Positions 26,626 through 34,206 of a stretch of 64,000 nt of DNA are shown piece after piece. Origin of the DNA: Sphaerotilus natans (GTDB lineage Bacteria > Pseudomonadota > Gammaproteobacteria > Burkholderiales > Burkholderiaceae_C); assembly GCF_900156335.1 (NCBI RefSeq), contig NZ_FTMZ01000012.1:62001-126000 (forward strand), written 5' to 3'. Below the pieces are notes generated by a model. It was not told the DNA's origin. It saw only the letters and a program-made list of their open reading frames with translations, and searched no databases. A program made the translations under genes and the position numbers. Within the stretch, counting starts at the first letter, position 1; every line of letters begins with the position of its first letter.

Positions 26626-26706
26626 GCCGCTGGACGACACGGTTCGTGATCGTGGTGGCACACTCCCGCGCCTGCAACCGCGCCCGCCAGAAAAAGGAGT
26701 CTCGAC

Positions 26707-27720
26707 ATGGCCATCCAGTGGTTCCCCGGTCACATGCACCTGACGCGTCAGGCCATCCTCGCGCGCGTGAAGGACGGCATCGACGTGGTGATCGAGCTGC
26801 TCGATGCGCGCGCGCCGGGCTCCAGCGCCAATCCGCTCATCGCCAGCCTGACGCAGGGCCGCGCGGCGCTGAAGGTGCTCAACAAGCAGGATCTGGCCGA
26901 TGCGGCGCGCACCGAGGCCTGGCTGGCGCACTACAACAGCCAGCCCGACACGCGGGCGATCGGGCTGGATGCGAGCATGAGCGCGCCGGCGCAGCGCCTG
27001 ATCACCGCCTGCCGCGAGCTCAAGCCCAACCGCAACGGCCTGGACAAGCCGATGCGGGTGCTGATCTGCGGCATCCCGAACGTCGGCAAGTCGACGCTGA
27101 TCAACACGCTGACCGGCAAGCGCGCCGCCAAGACCGGCGACGAGCCGGGCATCACCAAGACCGAGCAGCGCATCGCGCTGGCCCACGACTTCTATCTCTA
27201 CGACACGCCCGGCATGCTGTGGCCGAAGATCCTGGTCGAGCAGAGCGGCTTCCATCTGGCCGCCACCGGCGCGGTCGGTCGCAACGCCATCGAGGAGGAA
27301 GTGGTCGCCGAGGTGCTGATCGGCCGGCTGCGCCGCGACTACCCCGGCGCGCTGGAGACGCGCTACAAGCTGCAGGCGGGCGACACCGCCGCGATGAACG
27401 ACGCCGAGATGCTCGCCGCCATCGGCAGGAAGCGCGGTGCGGTGCTCTCGGGCGGACGCATCAACCTGCAGAAGGCCGCCGAGATCGTGCTGCATGAATT
27501 CCGCGCCGGCCTGCTCGGGCGCATCACGCTGGAGCTGCCCGAGGAGCATCTGGCGCTGACCGCCGCGGCCGAGGAGGCCGAGGCCGCGCTGCAGGCCGCG
27601 CGGCTGGAGAAGAAGCGCAGCCGCCGCGGCCGCTCCTCGCGCGACGCGCAGCCCGACGACGAGCGCGAAAACGACGGCGACAACGAAGGCGAGAGCGGCG
27701 GCGACGGCGGCGACGCCTGA
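26707..27720 (+). CDS. ylqF: Circularly permuted ribosome biogenesis GTPase YlqF/RbgA-type
   Basis: A GTPase that helps late assembly of the large ribosomal subunit. The motif order is permuted: G4 NKQD (residues 59-62) comes before G1 GIPNVGKST (Lys128) and G3 DTPGMLWP. The N-terminus MAIQWFPGHMHLTRQAI is the family signature. The 337 aa protein ends in an unusual tail of about 45 residues, first basic (KKRSRRGRSSR), then strongly acidic and Gly-rich (DDERENDGDNEGESGG). AAAAGGAG precedes the ATG. Confidence 0.95.
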   Translation: MAIQWFPGHMHLTRQAILARVKDGIDVVIELLDARAPGSSANPLIASLTQGRAALKVLNKQDLADAARTEAWLAHYNSQPDTRAIGLDASMSAPAQRLITACRELKPNRNGLDKPMRVLICGIPNVGKSTLINTLTGKRAAKTGDEPGITKTEQRIALAHDFYLYDTPGMLWPKILVEQSGFHLAATGAVGRNAIEEEVVAEVLIGRLRRDYPGALETRYKLQAGDTAAMNDAEMLAAIGRKRGAVLSGGRINLQKAAEIVLHEFRAGLLGRITLELPEEHLALTAAAEEAEAALQAARLEKKRSRRGRSSRDAQPDDERENDGDNEGESGGDGGDA

Positions 27721-27742
27721 GGCCAGGCCTCGGCGTGCGGGC

Positions 27743-28255
27743 TCAGCAGCTCGAGCTGCCGCAGCCGCCGTGCTCGGTCACCGGCTCGCCGTCCTCGGCG
27801 CTGGCGCCGCCGCGCGGCGGGTTGGTCATCACGCCGCTTCGCACGTCGTAGCCGACATCCTCCATCGAGCCGGCCAGGCCGGCGTCGGCGGCCTGGGCGT
27901 GGTTCTCGAACCAGGTCATCAGCTCGGGCAGCAGCCGGCCGATCAGGTCGCTCTGACCCTCGGCATGCTGGCGGCGCACCTCGCGCATCACCGCCAGCAC
28001 CTGGCCGTGCTGCGAGCTGTGGCAGTTGTCAGCGCTGAAGCCCAGGTCCTTCATCCAGCGGTCTTCCTGCGCGAAGTGCTCGACGGTGTGCTCGAGCATC
28101 GCGTCATAGCGCGCCAGCAGCTCGTCCTGCGGGCCGTCGAGCGCGGCCTGGACCTGCGCGAGGTGGTCGACGAACTCGCGGTGCGTCGCGTCCATCTCGG
28201 GATGGTGGTTGAGGAGCTGATCGTTCCAGACGATCGCGGTGGTGATCTCGGACAT
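27743..28255 (-). CDS. Bacteriohemerythrin-type di-iron protein
   Basis: A 170 aa protein of the hemerythrin HHE family, which binds O2 or senses redox state through a di-iron site. Ligand motifs are visible: HHPEMDATHREF (residues 17-28), LEHTVEHFAQED, HSSQHGQVL and TWFENHAQAADAGL. The C-terminal 25 residues are an appended Gly/Ser/Cys tail ending in GGCGSSSC, which is unusual. I chose the ATG at 28255 because the motif spacing then matches the family; the frame is open 25 codons further. Function may be oxygen transport or sensing for motility. Confidence 0.9.
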   Translation of the reverse strand: MSEITTAIVWNDQLLNHHPEMDATHREFVDHLAQVQAALDGPQDELLARYDAMLEHTVEHFAQEDRWMKDLGFSADNCHSSQHGQVLAVMREVRRQHAEGQSDLIGRLLPELMTWFENHAQAADAGLAGSMEDVGYDVRSGVMTNPPRGGASAEDGEPVTEHGGCGSSSC

Positions 28256-28358
28256 GGTGGCGGCTTCTGGCAGGACAGGCAGGGGGCGAATCAAGGGACG
28301 CGGGGTGGCACAGGGGCGCGGGACCGGCATGCCCGCCGTTCCGTCATACCCGCCATTC

Positions 28359-28387
28359 CGTCATGCCCGCGAAGGCGGGCACCCACG
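28359..28387. repeat. REP-like palindromic element, copy 1
   Basis: Palindromic element with core CATGCCCGCGAAGGCGGGCA and flank ACCCACG. It belongs to the same family as the copies at 28411, 35073, 35117 and 35168, and pairs as an inverted doublet with the next copy. Confidence 0.8.
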
Positions 28388-28410
28388 ACAGACAGCGGGG
28401 CTGTGGCGGG

Positions 28411-28440
28411 CGTGGGTCCTCGCCTTCGCGAGGATGACGG
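28411..28440. repeat. REP-like palindromic element, copy 2 (inverted)
   Basis: Core CCTCGCCTTCGCGAGGATGA, inverted relative to copy 1 and 23 bases away, giving a doublet like the BIME units of other bacteria. It lies in the 400-base gap between the hemerythrin and the antitoxin genes; the rest of that gap shows no coding frame I can support. Confidence 0.8.
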
Positions 28441-28643
28441 AGGCTGCATGCTCCGCAGCGGCATGCGACGGAGGCTGCATGCGGCGGTTGCAGGATGCGG
28501 CGGTTGATCGACGACACGACACTAGCAGGCGAGCGGTCCGGCGCGCTTGATGCCGGGCAAGCGGGCGAGGATAACCGCTGCGGCCCGCCGTCATCCGGGC
28601 ACGCTGGATTCGTGTCGTCTGGCTTTGTGCCGTTTGGCAGTGC

Positions 28644-28649
28644 TACCAT
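28644..28649 (+). promoter_or_regulatory. Candidate -10 element of the toxin-antitoxin operon
   Basis: TACCAT ends 6 bases before the antitoxin ATG; an extended TGC stands just before it. A leaderless message is predicted. Confidence 0.4.
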
Positions 28650-28662
28650 GGCCATATGGCCA
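28649..28662. promoter_or_regulatory. Perfect palindrome over the antitoxin start codon
   Basis: TGGCCATATGGCCA is a perfect 14-base palindrome covering the ATG at 28656 and overlapping the candidate -10 element. This is where an antitoxin would bind to repress its own operon. Binding is inferred, not shown. Confidence 0.45.
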
Positions 28663-29033
28663 ACATCCTGATCGACACCCGCAACGCCGTGCGCCAGGGG
28701 CTGCCGTACTCGGTCTTCGAGTCGGTGGCCACGCAGCTCGACATGGCGCCGCAGCAGATCACCCAGGTGCTCGGCATTCCGCTGCGCACGCTGGCCCGCC
28801 GCAAGACCGAGCACCGCTTCACGCCGCAGGAGTCCGACCGGCTCTACCGCCTGTCGCGCACGATCGCGCAGGCCACCGAGGTGCTCGGCTCGGCCGAGAA
28901 GGCGCGCCGCTGGCTGAAGTCGCCCAACCGGGCGCTCGGCGGCGAGGTGCCGTTCGACCTGCTCGACACCGACATCGGCGCGCACCAGGTCGCGGAGGTG
29001 CTGGTCCGGCTGAATCACGGCATCTTCAGCTGA
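28656..29033 (+). CDS. Antitoxin of Xre/MbcA/ParS type (DUF2384)
   Basis: A 125 aa antitoxin. The N-terminal half is a short Xre-like helix-turn-helix (AAPQQ-type segment MAPQQITQVLGIPLRTLARR, residues about 30-49). The C-terminal half is the DUF2384 toxin-binding domain (ATEVLGSAEKARRWLKSPN, then ALGGEVPFDLLDTDIGAHQV). It stands 18 bases before a RES-domain toxin, the standard order of such operons. It neutralises the toxin by covering its active site and probably represses the operon. Confidence 0.93.
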   Translation: MANILIDTRNAVRQGLPYSVFESVATQLDMAPQQITQVLGIPLRTLARRKTEHRFTPQESDRLYRLSRTIAQATEVLGSAEKARRWLKSPNRALGGEVPFDLLDTDIGAHQVAEVLVRLNHGIFS

Positions 29034-29051
29034 AGACGGGGAAGGCGGATC

Positions 29052-29516
29052 TTGAGGGTATGGCGCATCTGCCGCCAGCCGTTCGTGGCCACGGCGCTCG
29101 ACGGCATCGGCGGCCTGTACGCGGGCGGACGCTGGCACCGGCGCGGTCGGCCGATCGTCTATGCGGCCAGCTCGGCGGCGCTGGCCGCGCTGGAGGTGCT
29201 GGTGCATGTCGATCCGCTCGATGCGCCCGACGACCTGCGGCTGCTGACGATCGAGCTGCCCGACGACCTCGGCATCGAGCGGGTCGAGGTGGCCGACCTG
29301 CCGGCCCACTGGGTCCAGGTGCCGGCGCCCGACGAGCTGGCCGCGCTCGGCACCGACTGGCTGATGTCGCGGCGCAGCGTGGCGCTGAGCGTGCCGTCGG
29401 CGGTGATTCCGATCGAGCGCAACCTGCTGCTCAATCCGCACCACGCGGACATCAGGCGGGTGCGCGTCGTCGATGACGCGCCCTTCACCTTCGATCCCCG
29501 GCTGCTTCAGGGGTAG
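29052..29516 (+). CDS. RES-domain toxin
   Basis: A 154 aa toxin of the RES family, whose members attack NAD+ or ADP-ribosylate a metabolic enzyme. The name-giving residues are visible: Arg in [30 protein letters not shown] with the second Arg, Glu in AALEVLVHV and a Ser in [17 protein letters not shown]. The start is TTG at 29052 with GGAAGGCGG before it. The last 10 bases overlap, tail to tail, the glutamate dehydrogenase gene on the other strand. Confidence 0.92.
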   Translation: MRVWRICRQPFVATALDGIGGLYAGGRWHRRGRPIVYAASSAALAALEVLVHVDPLDAPDDLRLLTIELPDDLGIERVEVADLPAHWVQVPAPDELAALGTDWLMSRRSVALSVPSAVIPIERNLLLNPHHADIRRVRVVDDAPFTFDPRLLQG

Positions 29517-30781
29517 AGGCCGCGCTCCTGGCGCGCCATCAGGATGCGCTCGCAGGCCACCGCGAAGGTGGCGGTGCGCAGCGTGATCTTGTGGCGGTCG
29601 GCGGTGTCCCAGATGCGGCGCAGCGCGTCCACCATGATCTTGTCCAGGCGCACGTTGATCTCGTCCTCGGTCCAGAAGAAGGACGAGAAGTCCTGCACCC
29701 ACTCGAAGTAGGACACCGTCACGCCGCCGGCGTTGCAGATCACGTCGGGCACGACCAGGATGCCGCGCTCGGCCAGCGCGTCGTCGGCGTCCGGGTGCGT
29801 CGGGCCGTTGGCGCCCTCCAGCACCAGGCGCGCCTTCAGGCGGTTGGCGCGCGCCAGCGTGATCTGGCCTTCCAGCGCGGCCGGAATCAGGATGTCGCAG
29901 TCGGTGTCCCAGAAGGCCTCGTCGTCGATGCGCTCGGCTTGCGTGAAGGCGCCCGCGCCGCCGTCGCGGCGCACCACCGCCATCAGCGCGGCCATGTCCA
30001 TGCCGGCCGGATTGGCGATCGTGCCGGTGTGGTCCTGCACCGCGACGATCTTCGCGCCTGCGCTGACGAACATCTCGGCCGCGGCCGAGCCGACGTTGCC
30101 GAAGCCCTGCACCGCCACGCGGGCGCCGTCCAGGTTCAGGTTGATGCGCCGCGCCGCCTCGCGGCCGGTCACGAACACGCCGCGGCCGGTCGCCTTGACC
30201 CGGCCGAGCGAGCCGCCCAGATGCACCGGCTTGCCGGTGACGACGCCGGTGGCGGTGGCGCCGACGTTCATCGAGTAGGTGTCCATCATCCAGGCCATGA
30301 CCTGCGGGTTGGTGCCCACGTCCGGCGCCGGAATGTCCTGCTGCGGGCCGATGACCAGGCCGATCTCGCTGGTGTAGCGCCGCGTCAGACGCTCGAGTTC
30401 CTTGTGCGAGAGCTGGCGCGGATCGACGCGGATGCCGCCCTTGGCGCCGCCGTAGGGCAGGTTGACCGCGGCGTTCTTGACCGTCATCCAGGCCGAGAGC
30501 GCCATCACTTCCTCCAGCGTCACCGCCGGGTGGTAGCGCACGCCGCCCTTGCCGGGGCCGCGGCTGAGGTTGTGCTGCACGCGGTAGCCCTCGAAGTGGC
30601 GCACCGTGCCGTCGTCCATCTCGATCGGCACGTCGACGATCAGCGCGCGCTTGGGCCGCTTGAGCGTCTCGCCCCAGCGGGCCAGCGGGCCGAGGTAGGG
30701 CAGCACGCGGTCGACCTGGGACAGGTAGGTGCCCCAGGCGCTGTGCGGGTCGGGCGTGATGAAGGAAAGCGTGTCGTGCAT
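29507..30781 (-). CDS. gdhA: Glutamate dehydrogenase (Glu/Leu/Phe/Val family)
   Basis: Interconverts glutamate and 2-oxoglutarate plus ammonium. The 424 aa protein carries GKGGVRYHP, the catalytic-lysine motif [32 protein letters not shown] and the Rossmann segment [18 protein letters not shown] chose the ATG at 30781 ([10 protein letters not shown]) because the length then equals typical NAD-type enzymes of about 420-430 aa; the open frame extends 74 codons upstream without similarity. CGAGGC before this ATG is a weak ribosome binding site. Cofactor preference cannot be read with certainty. Confidence 0.95.
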   Translation of the reverse strand: MHDTLSFITPDPHSAWGTYLSQVDRVLPYLGPLARWGETLKRPKRALIVDVPIEMDDGTVRHFEGYRVQHNLSRGPGKGGVRYHPAVTLEEVMALSAWMTVKNAAVNLPYGGAKGGIRVDPRQLSHKELERLTRRYTSEIGLVIGPQQDIPAPDVGTNPQVMAWMMDTYSMNVGATATGVVTGKPVHLGGSLGRVKATGRGVFVTGREAARRINLNLDGARVAVQGFGNVGSAAAEMFVSAGAKIVAVQDHTGTIANPAGMDMAALMAVVRRDGGAGAFTQAERIDDEAFWDTDCDILIPAALEGQITLARANRLKARLVLEGANGPTHPDADDALAERGILVVPDVICNAGGVTVSYFEWVQDFSSFFWTEDEINVRLDKIMVDALRRIWDTADRHKITLRTATFAVACERILMARQERGLYP

Positions 30782-30898
30782 GAAAAGCCTCGTTGTGGCG
30801 AGTTCGATGAAGATCGCGCCGATTTCGGGCCTGTTGGGTCCGTGCGGCACGTCATCGGCGTCACTGTAGACAAGGAGGCGACCTGGTTTCCGTCGATT

Positions 30899-30965
30899 CC
30901 ATGCAAGATGTGCATGGCTTCCTCGCCTTGCTGACGAGGTGCTGACATGCACCGTGCGGGTGCAT
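30899..30965. promoter_or_regulatory. Two related 7-5-7 inverted repeats upstream of gdhA
   Basis: CCATGCA-AGATG-TGCATGG (30899-30917) and ATGCACC-GTGCG-GGTGCAT (30947-30965) share the same architecture and a TGCA-type core; their centres are 48 bases apart. They lie about 120-185 bases upstream of gdhA in its 287-base gap to the ExoD-like gene, which holds nothing else I can support. They look like operators of a dimeric regulator. Confidence 0.4.
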
Positions 30966-31068
30966 CCATTCGGGGCAACCATGAGAGCGCGGGCTTCGGT
31001 CACGTCGCAGTGATGTTCAGGCCGGGCCTGCTGGCTGGGGCGGCGTGACCTTGCCAGACTGCCCCGCC

Positions 31069-31662
31069 ATGATCCGATCCGAACCTTTCCATCGCGCGCT
31101 GGGCGCGGCGCAGCCGGTCAGCGTGGCCGAGCTGCTGGCGCTGCACGGGCGCGGCTCGCAGGCGGTGCTGCTGCTGGTGGTGTCGCTGCTGTGCGTGATG
31201 CCGGTGTCCGGCGTGGGCACGGTGCTGAGCCTGCTGCTGTTCGCGCTGGCCTGGCGCTGGCCGCGGCCGCGGGGCACGGTCGTGCCGGGGCGTCTGGCGG
31301 CCTTCCGGCTTGACGAGGTCTGGTCGCGGCGCTGCCTGCGGGCGCTGGCCTGGCTGCACGGCGGCGCGGGCCGGCTGCTGCGCCGGCGCTGGCGGCTGCT
31401 GCGCCATCCGGCCGCCTTTGCCTGGTGGCGGCTGTGGATCGCGGCGATGGCGGTGGTGATCTTCCTGCCGCTGCCCTTCGGCAATGTGCTGCCGGGGCTC
31501 AGCCTGGTGCTGCTCGGCCTGGGCTGGATGTACCGCGACGGGCTGCTGCTGATGCTGTCGCTGCCGGCCGGGCTGGGCGCGATCGCCTTCGGCTGGTTCA
31601 GCGCCGGGCTGATCGTCGACACCGCTGCCGCGGCCGGGCAGCAGGTGATGGGCTGGCTCTGA
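31069..31662 (+). CDS. ExoD-family membrane protein
   Basis: A 197 aa inner-membrane protein of the ExoD family (exopolysaccharide synthesis, named after a Sinorhizobium gene whose exact role is unsettled). The N-terminal part [28 protein letters not shown] and the segment [26 protein letters not shown], cited by cores [10 protein letters not shown] and [16 protein letters not shown], are typical. Three to four hydrophobic segments are visible (about residues 30-60, 120-150, 155-190). ATG at 31069 preferred over GTG at 31045. Confidence 0.85.
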   Translation: MIRSEPFHRALGAAQPVSVAELLALHGRGSQAVLLLVVSLLCVMPVSGVGTVLSLLLFALAWRWPRPRGTVVPGRLAAFRLDEVWSRRCLRALAWLHGGAGRLLRRRWRLLRHPAAFAWWRLWIAAMAVVIFLPLPFGNVLPGLSLVLLGLGWMYRDGLLLMLSLPAGLGAIAFGWFSAGLIVDTAAAAGQQVMGWL

Positions 31663-31672
31663 GCGGTCGCGC

Positions 31673-32635
31673 TCAGCCGCCCAGCACGCTGCGCGCCATC
31701 GCGGTGTAGAGCGGAATGCCCAGCAGCAGGTTCAGCGGGAAGGTCACGCCCAGCGCCAGGCCGAGGTAGAGCGCCGGATTGGCCTCCGGCACCGCCTGGC
31801 GCAGCGCGGCCGGCACGACGATGTAGCTGGCGCTGGCGGCCAGCACCATCAGCATCGCCGCGTCGCCGATGCTCAGGCCGACCAGCGCGGCCAGCAGCAG
31901 CGCGATCAGCGCGTGCGCCAGCGGCCCGAGCACCGCATAGGCCAGCAGCCAGCCCGAGGCCTGGCGCACCGCGCCGAGCTGGCGTGCCACCTGCACGCCC
32001 ATGTCGAGCAGGAAGAAGGCGAGCAGGCCCTTGAACAGATCGCCGGTGAAGGGCTTCATCGTCTGCTGGCCGTGTTCGCCGCTGATCCAGCCGATGGCCA
32101 GCGCGCCGAGCAGCAGCAGCTGCGTGCCGTGCGTGCAGGCCTCGCGCACCGGCTGCAGCAGGCTGCGGCCGCCGCTGCCGTGGGCCGGCGTGGTGGCCAG
32201 CCGGCTGCGCAGCATCAGCGCGATCAGCAGCGCCGGGCTTTCCATCAGCACCATCGCGGCGGTCATGTGGCCGCCCGGCGTCAGGCCGAGCTGTTCGAGC
32301 TGCTGGTGCGCGGTCACGAAGGTCACCGCGCTGACCGAGCCGTAGGCGGCGGCCACCGCCAGCGCATTGGCCGGCTCCGTGACCCGGCGCAGCAGCCACC
32401 AGCCCGCCAGCGGCACCAGCGTGGCCATCACCAGCGCCAGGCCGATCGCGGCCAGCCCGTCCGCCGGCAGGCCGCCGGCCGACAGCGCGAAGCCGCCTTT
32501 CAGGCCCAGCGCCATCAGCAGGTAGAGCGACAGGAAGCGCGCCACCTGCGGCGGCACCTCCAGGTCGGAGCGCAGCACGCCGGCCAGCAGGCCGACGGCG
32601 AAGAAGAGAACGGCGGGGTCGAGCAGGGGCATCAT
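31673..32635 (-). CDS. SbtA-type sodium-dependent bicarbonate permease
   Basis: A 320 aa polytopic membrane protein with about ten hydrophobic segments in two repeats of five. Family features: start with LLDPAVLFFAVGLLAGVLRSDLEVP, the segment YLLMALGLKGG, and AYGSVSAVTFVTAHQQLEQLG, cited by core GSVSAVTFVTA. SbtA homologues import bicarbonate with Na+. The gene is divergent from a LysR regulator related to CbbR/CmpR, which supports a role in inorganic carbon uptake. Start ATG at 32635, or the next codon, also ATG. Confidence 0.9.
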   Translation of the reverse strand: MMPLLDPAVLFFAVGLLAGVLRSDLEVPPQVARFLSLYLLMALGLKGGFALSAGGLPADGLAAIGLALVMATLVPLAGWWLLRRVTEPANALAVAAAYGSVSAVTFVTAHQQLEQLGLTPGGHMTAAMVLMESPALLIALMLRSRLATTPAHGSGGRSLLQPVREACTHGTQLLLLGALAIGWISGEHGQQTMKPFTGDLFKGLLAFFLLDMGVQVARQLGAVRQASGWLLAYAVLGPLAHALIALLLAALVGLSIGDAAMLMVLAASASYIVVPAALRQAVPEANPALYLGLALGVTFPLNLLLGIPLYTAMARSVLGG

Positions 32636-32642
32636 GGCCGCG

Positions 32643-32648
32643 ATGCTA
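32643..32648 (-). promoter_or_regulatory. Candidate -10 element before the bicarbonate permease
   Basis: On the minus strand TAGCAT ends 7 bases before the first ATG of the permease gene; no Shine-Dalgarno is present. Confidence 0.45.
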
Positions 32649-32692
32649 GAAGCGCCTTGACCTCAGTGAAAGTCGATTCTTGTGCGTCACAA

Positions 32693-32710
32693 CATAGACT
32701 GAAGTCTATG
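32693..32710. promoter_or_regulatory. Perfect inverted repeat at the LysR start codon
   Basis: CATAGACT-GA-AGTCTATG: the left arm holds a -10-like TAGACT (32695-32700, ending 7 bases before the ATG at 32708) and the right arm contains the start codon. A bound regulator would block its own promoter and ribosome entry. It is a likely autoregulatory site of the LysR protein, with the permease promoter 45 bases away. Confidence 0.5.
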
Positions 32711-33628
32711 AACATCACCTTCCGCCAGCTCCGTCTCTTTCTCGCGCTGGCCGAGCAGGGCAGCGTCAGCGCCGCCGCGCGGGCCATGCATGTGACGCAG
32801 CCGACCGCGTCGATGCAACTGCGCGAGATCCAGGAGGCGGCCGGGCTGCCGCTCTACACGCTGGTGGGCCGGCGGGTGCAGCTCACCGAGGCGGGCGAGG
32901 CGCTGGCGGCCACCGCGCGGCGCATGCTCGACGAGTGGGTCGACTGGGAGCAGCAGCTCGCGGCGTGGAAGGGGCTGGCGAGCGGGCGGCTGCGGGTGGC
33001 GGTGGTCAGCACCGCGAAGTATTTCGTGCCGCGCCTGCTGGGCGGCTTCTGCGCGCAGTACCCGGACATCGACATCCGGCTGGAGGTGCTCAACCGCGAC
33101 GGCGTGGTGCAGCGCCTGCGCGAGCAGCGCGACGACCTGGCGATCATGTCGATGCCGCCGGCCGATCTGGCGCTGGACGACGCGGTCTTCCTGCCCAACC
33201 CGCTGGTGCTGATCGCGCCGGCCGATCACCCTCTGGCGCAGGCCCCGGCGCTGACGCTCGACGATCTGGCCGGCGAGCGCTTCATCCTGCGCGAGCGCGG
33301 CTCGGGCACGCGCATGGCGGCCGACGCGCATTTCCGCGCCGCCGGCTTTCGCCCGCAACTGCGCCTGGAGCTGGGCAGCAACGAGGCGATCAAGGAAGCG
33401 GTGGCCGGCGGCCTGGGCCTGTCGGTGCTCTCGGCCCACACGCTGCACGGCCGCGCGCGCGAGCACGGCGTGCAGGTGCTGCCGGTGGCGGGTTTCCCGA
33501 TCCCCGGGCAATGGCATGTGGTGCACCGCCAGGGCCGGGCGCTCAGCCCGGTCGCGCGGGTGTTTCGCGCGCATCTGCTGGCGCAGGCGGCGCGGGTGGC
33601 GGCGGAGGTGGCTGCCGGGGGGGGGTAG
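32708..33628 (+). CDS. LysR-family regulator, CbbR/CmpR-like
   Basis: A 306 aa transcription regulator. The N-terminal winged helix (FRQLRLFLALAEQGSVSAAARAMHVTQPTAS, residues about 5-35, cited by core QGSVSAAARAMHVTQPTAS) is intact. The effector domain covers about 90-295 (RLRVAVVSTAKYFVPRLLGGF). That N-terminal effector stretch resembles CbbR/CmpR, regulators of carbon fixation and bicarbonate uptake. Divergent position to the SbtA-type gene suggests it controls that gene in response to carbon status. The protein ends in an Ala/Gly-rich tail encoded by a G run. Confidence 0.92.
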   Translation: MNITFRQLRLFLALAEQGSVSAAARAMHVTQPTASMQLREIQEAAGLPLYTLVGRRVQLTEAGEALAATARRMLDEWVDWEQQLAAWKGLASGRLRVAVVSTAKYFVPRLLGGFCAQYPDIDIRLEVLNRDGVVQRLREQRDDLAIMSMPPADLALDDAVFLPNPLVLIAPADHPLAQAPALTLDDLAGERFILRERGSGTRMAADAHFRAAGFRPQLRLELGSNEAIKEAVAGGLGLSVLSAHTLHGRAREHGVQVLPVAGFPIPGQWHVVHRQGRALSPVARVFRAHLLAQAARVAAEVAAGGG

Positions 33629-33636
33629 GTGCGTTG

Positions 33637-33708
33637 ATGAAAAATATGAAAATAGTTATGCTGATGCACCAGTACAGCAATCGCATCAGTGACAGCGCGT
33701 GGCGCTAA
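33637..33708 (+). CDS. Possible 23-aa peptide at the head of the low-GC island
   Basis: A short frame starting ATGAAAAATATGAAA, encoding MKNMKIVMLMHQYSNRISD and four more residues, stop TAA. A GGGGGTAGG tract ends 7 bases before the ATG. Codon use is AT-rich at the start, unlike the preceding LysR gene. It may be a leader peptide or chance; a stem-loop (33661-33689) lies inside it. Confidence 0.25.
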   Translation: MKNMKIVMLMHQYSNRISDSAWR

Positions 33709-33719
33709 CACTTGCCACG
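33661..33719 (+). other. Stem-loop pair in the low-GC island
   Basis: CTGATGC (33661-33667) pairs with GCATCAG (33683-33689), and CGTGGC (33698-33703) pairs with GCCACG (33714-33719). Together with the hairpins behind the 87-aa gene they suggest a structured transcript. Whether they are an RNA element or a DNA site is open. Confidence 0.3.
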
Positions 33720-33807
33720 TGGTCTGTACCGGCTGGCTGCTACTTGTGGCGTCACAGGGCTGCCCTCACCTGTGAAGTTTTTTCTGTTTGAGGGTAGGGG
33801 AATCAAA

Positions 33808-34071
33808 ATGACTATTCCGCAAGCTGTAGGTATTGGTTTGGCAGCTAATGAGATTTCTAAAAAAATCGCAGGAACTGACGAGGTCAGCGTAGGAAGAACT
33901 GCGGTGGCGGCTGGTTCTGGCGCAGCTCTTGGTGCCGTAGCTATGGGGACACTGGTTATAGGGGCAGAAGCGGCTGGGGTTGCAGCGCTCGCGACTGTTG
34001 CTGCTCCCGTCGTTGTTCCACTTGCCGTCGCTAGTGCAGTTGTCGCAGGACTTGCTAGCCTCTTCGATTAA
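33808..34071 (+). CDS. Small hydrophobic Ala/Gly/Val-rich protein, unknown
   Basis: An 87 aa protein with a good ribosome binding site (AGGGGAATCAAA before the ATG). Residues 1-30 are mixed (MTIPQAVGIGLAANEISKK, then TDEVSVGR). Residues about 31-86 are almost wholly Ala, Gly, Val and Leu with small-residue spacing of the GxxxA type (AAGSGAALGAVAMGTLVIG...VAAPVVVPLAVASAVVAGL), compatible with two membrane helices. Base composition is near half GC by eye and codons such as GTA, ATT and AAA are common, unlike both neighbours, so recent transfer is likely. I do not recognise the family; a membrane-active peptide, bacteriocin-like protein or toxin is possible but unproven. Confidence 0.65.
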   Translation: MTIPQAVGIGLAANEISKKIAGTDEVSVGRTAVAAGSGAALGAVAMGTLVIGAEAAGVAALATVAAPVVVPLAVASAVVAGLASLFD

Positions 34072-34087
34072 AATACTTCCCACGCCA

Positions 34088-34105
34088 TCACAATGAGTAT
34101 TGTGA
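34088..34105. other. Inverted repeat after the small hydrophobic protein gene
   Basis: TCACAAT-GAGT-ATTGTGA, 7-bp arms with a 4-base loop, 16 bases after the stop. No U tract follows. A second, weaker hairpin ATGAAA-AGTAAA-TTTCAT follows at 34136-34153. Confidence 0.45.
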
Positions 34106-34169
34106 AGCGGTAAGTTAATATGTTGATTTGACCGAATGAAAAGTAAATTTCATCCGATCAATCCACATG

Positions 34170-34202
34170 AAAAACCCGCCGCGAAAACCGCTGCGGGTTT
34201 TT
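34170..34202. terminator. Bidirectional Rho-independent terminator
   Basis: AAAAACCCGC (34170-34179) pairs perfectly with GCGGGTTTTT (34193-34202), with a smaller inner GCG/CGC pairing in the loop. A-rich on the left and T-rich on the right, it can terminate the small protein gene on the plus strand and proC on the minus strand, whose stop is 5 bases away. Confidence 0.85.
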
Positions 34203-34206
34203 GGCT

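Noticed and set aside
28256-28655. CRISPR-like interpretation of the repeats in this gap
   Set aside because: The elements are palindromes in opposite orientations with unequal spacing and recur near 35100; this fits REP elements, not a CRISPR array.
30946-31047. Short plus-strand frame starting at an ATG inside the second gdhA-upstream inverted repeat
   Set aside because: No ribosome binding site and no recognisable sequence; the inverted repeats explain the region better.
33712-33807. Upstream extension of the 87-aa protein by 32 residues
   Set aside because: The ATG at 33808 has a good ribosome binding site, while the upstream part crosses the stem-loop region and lacks one.
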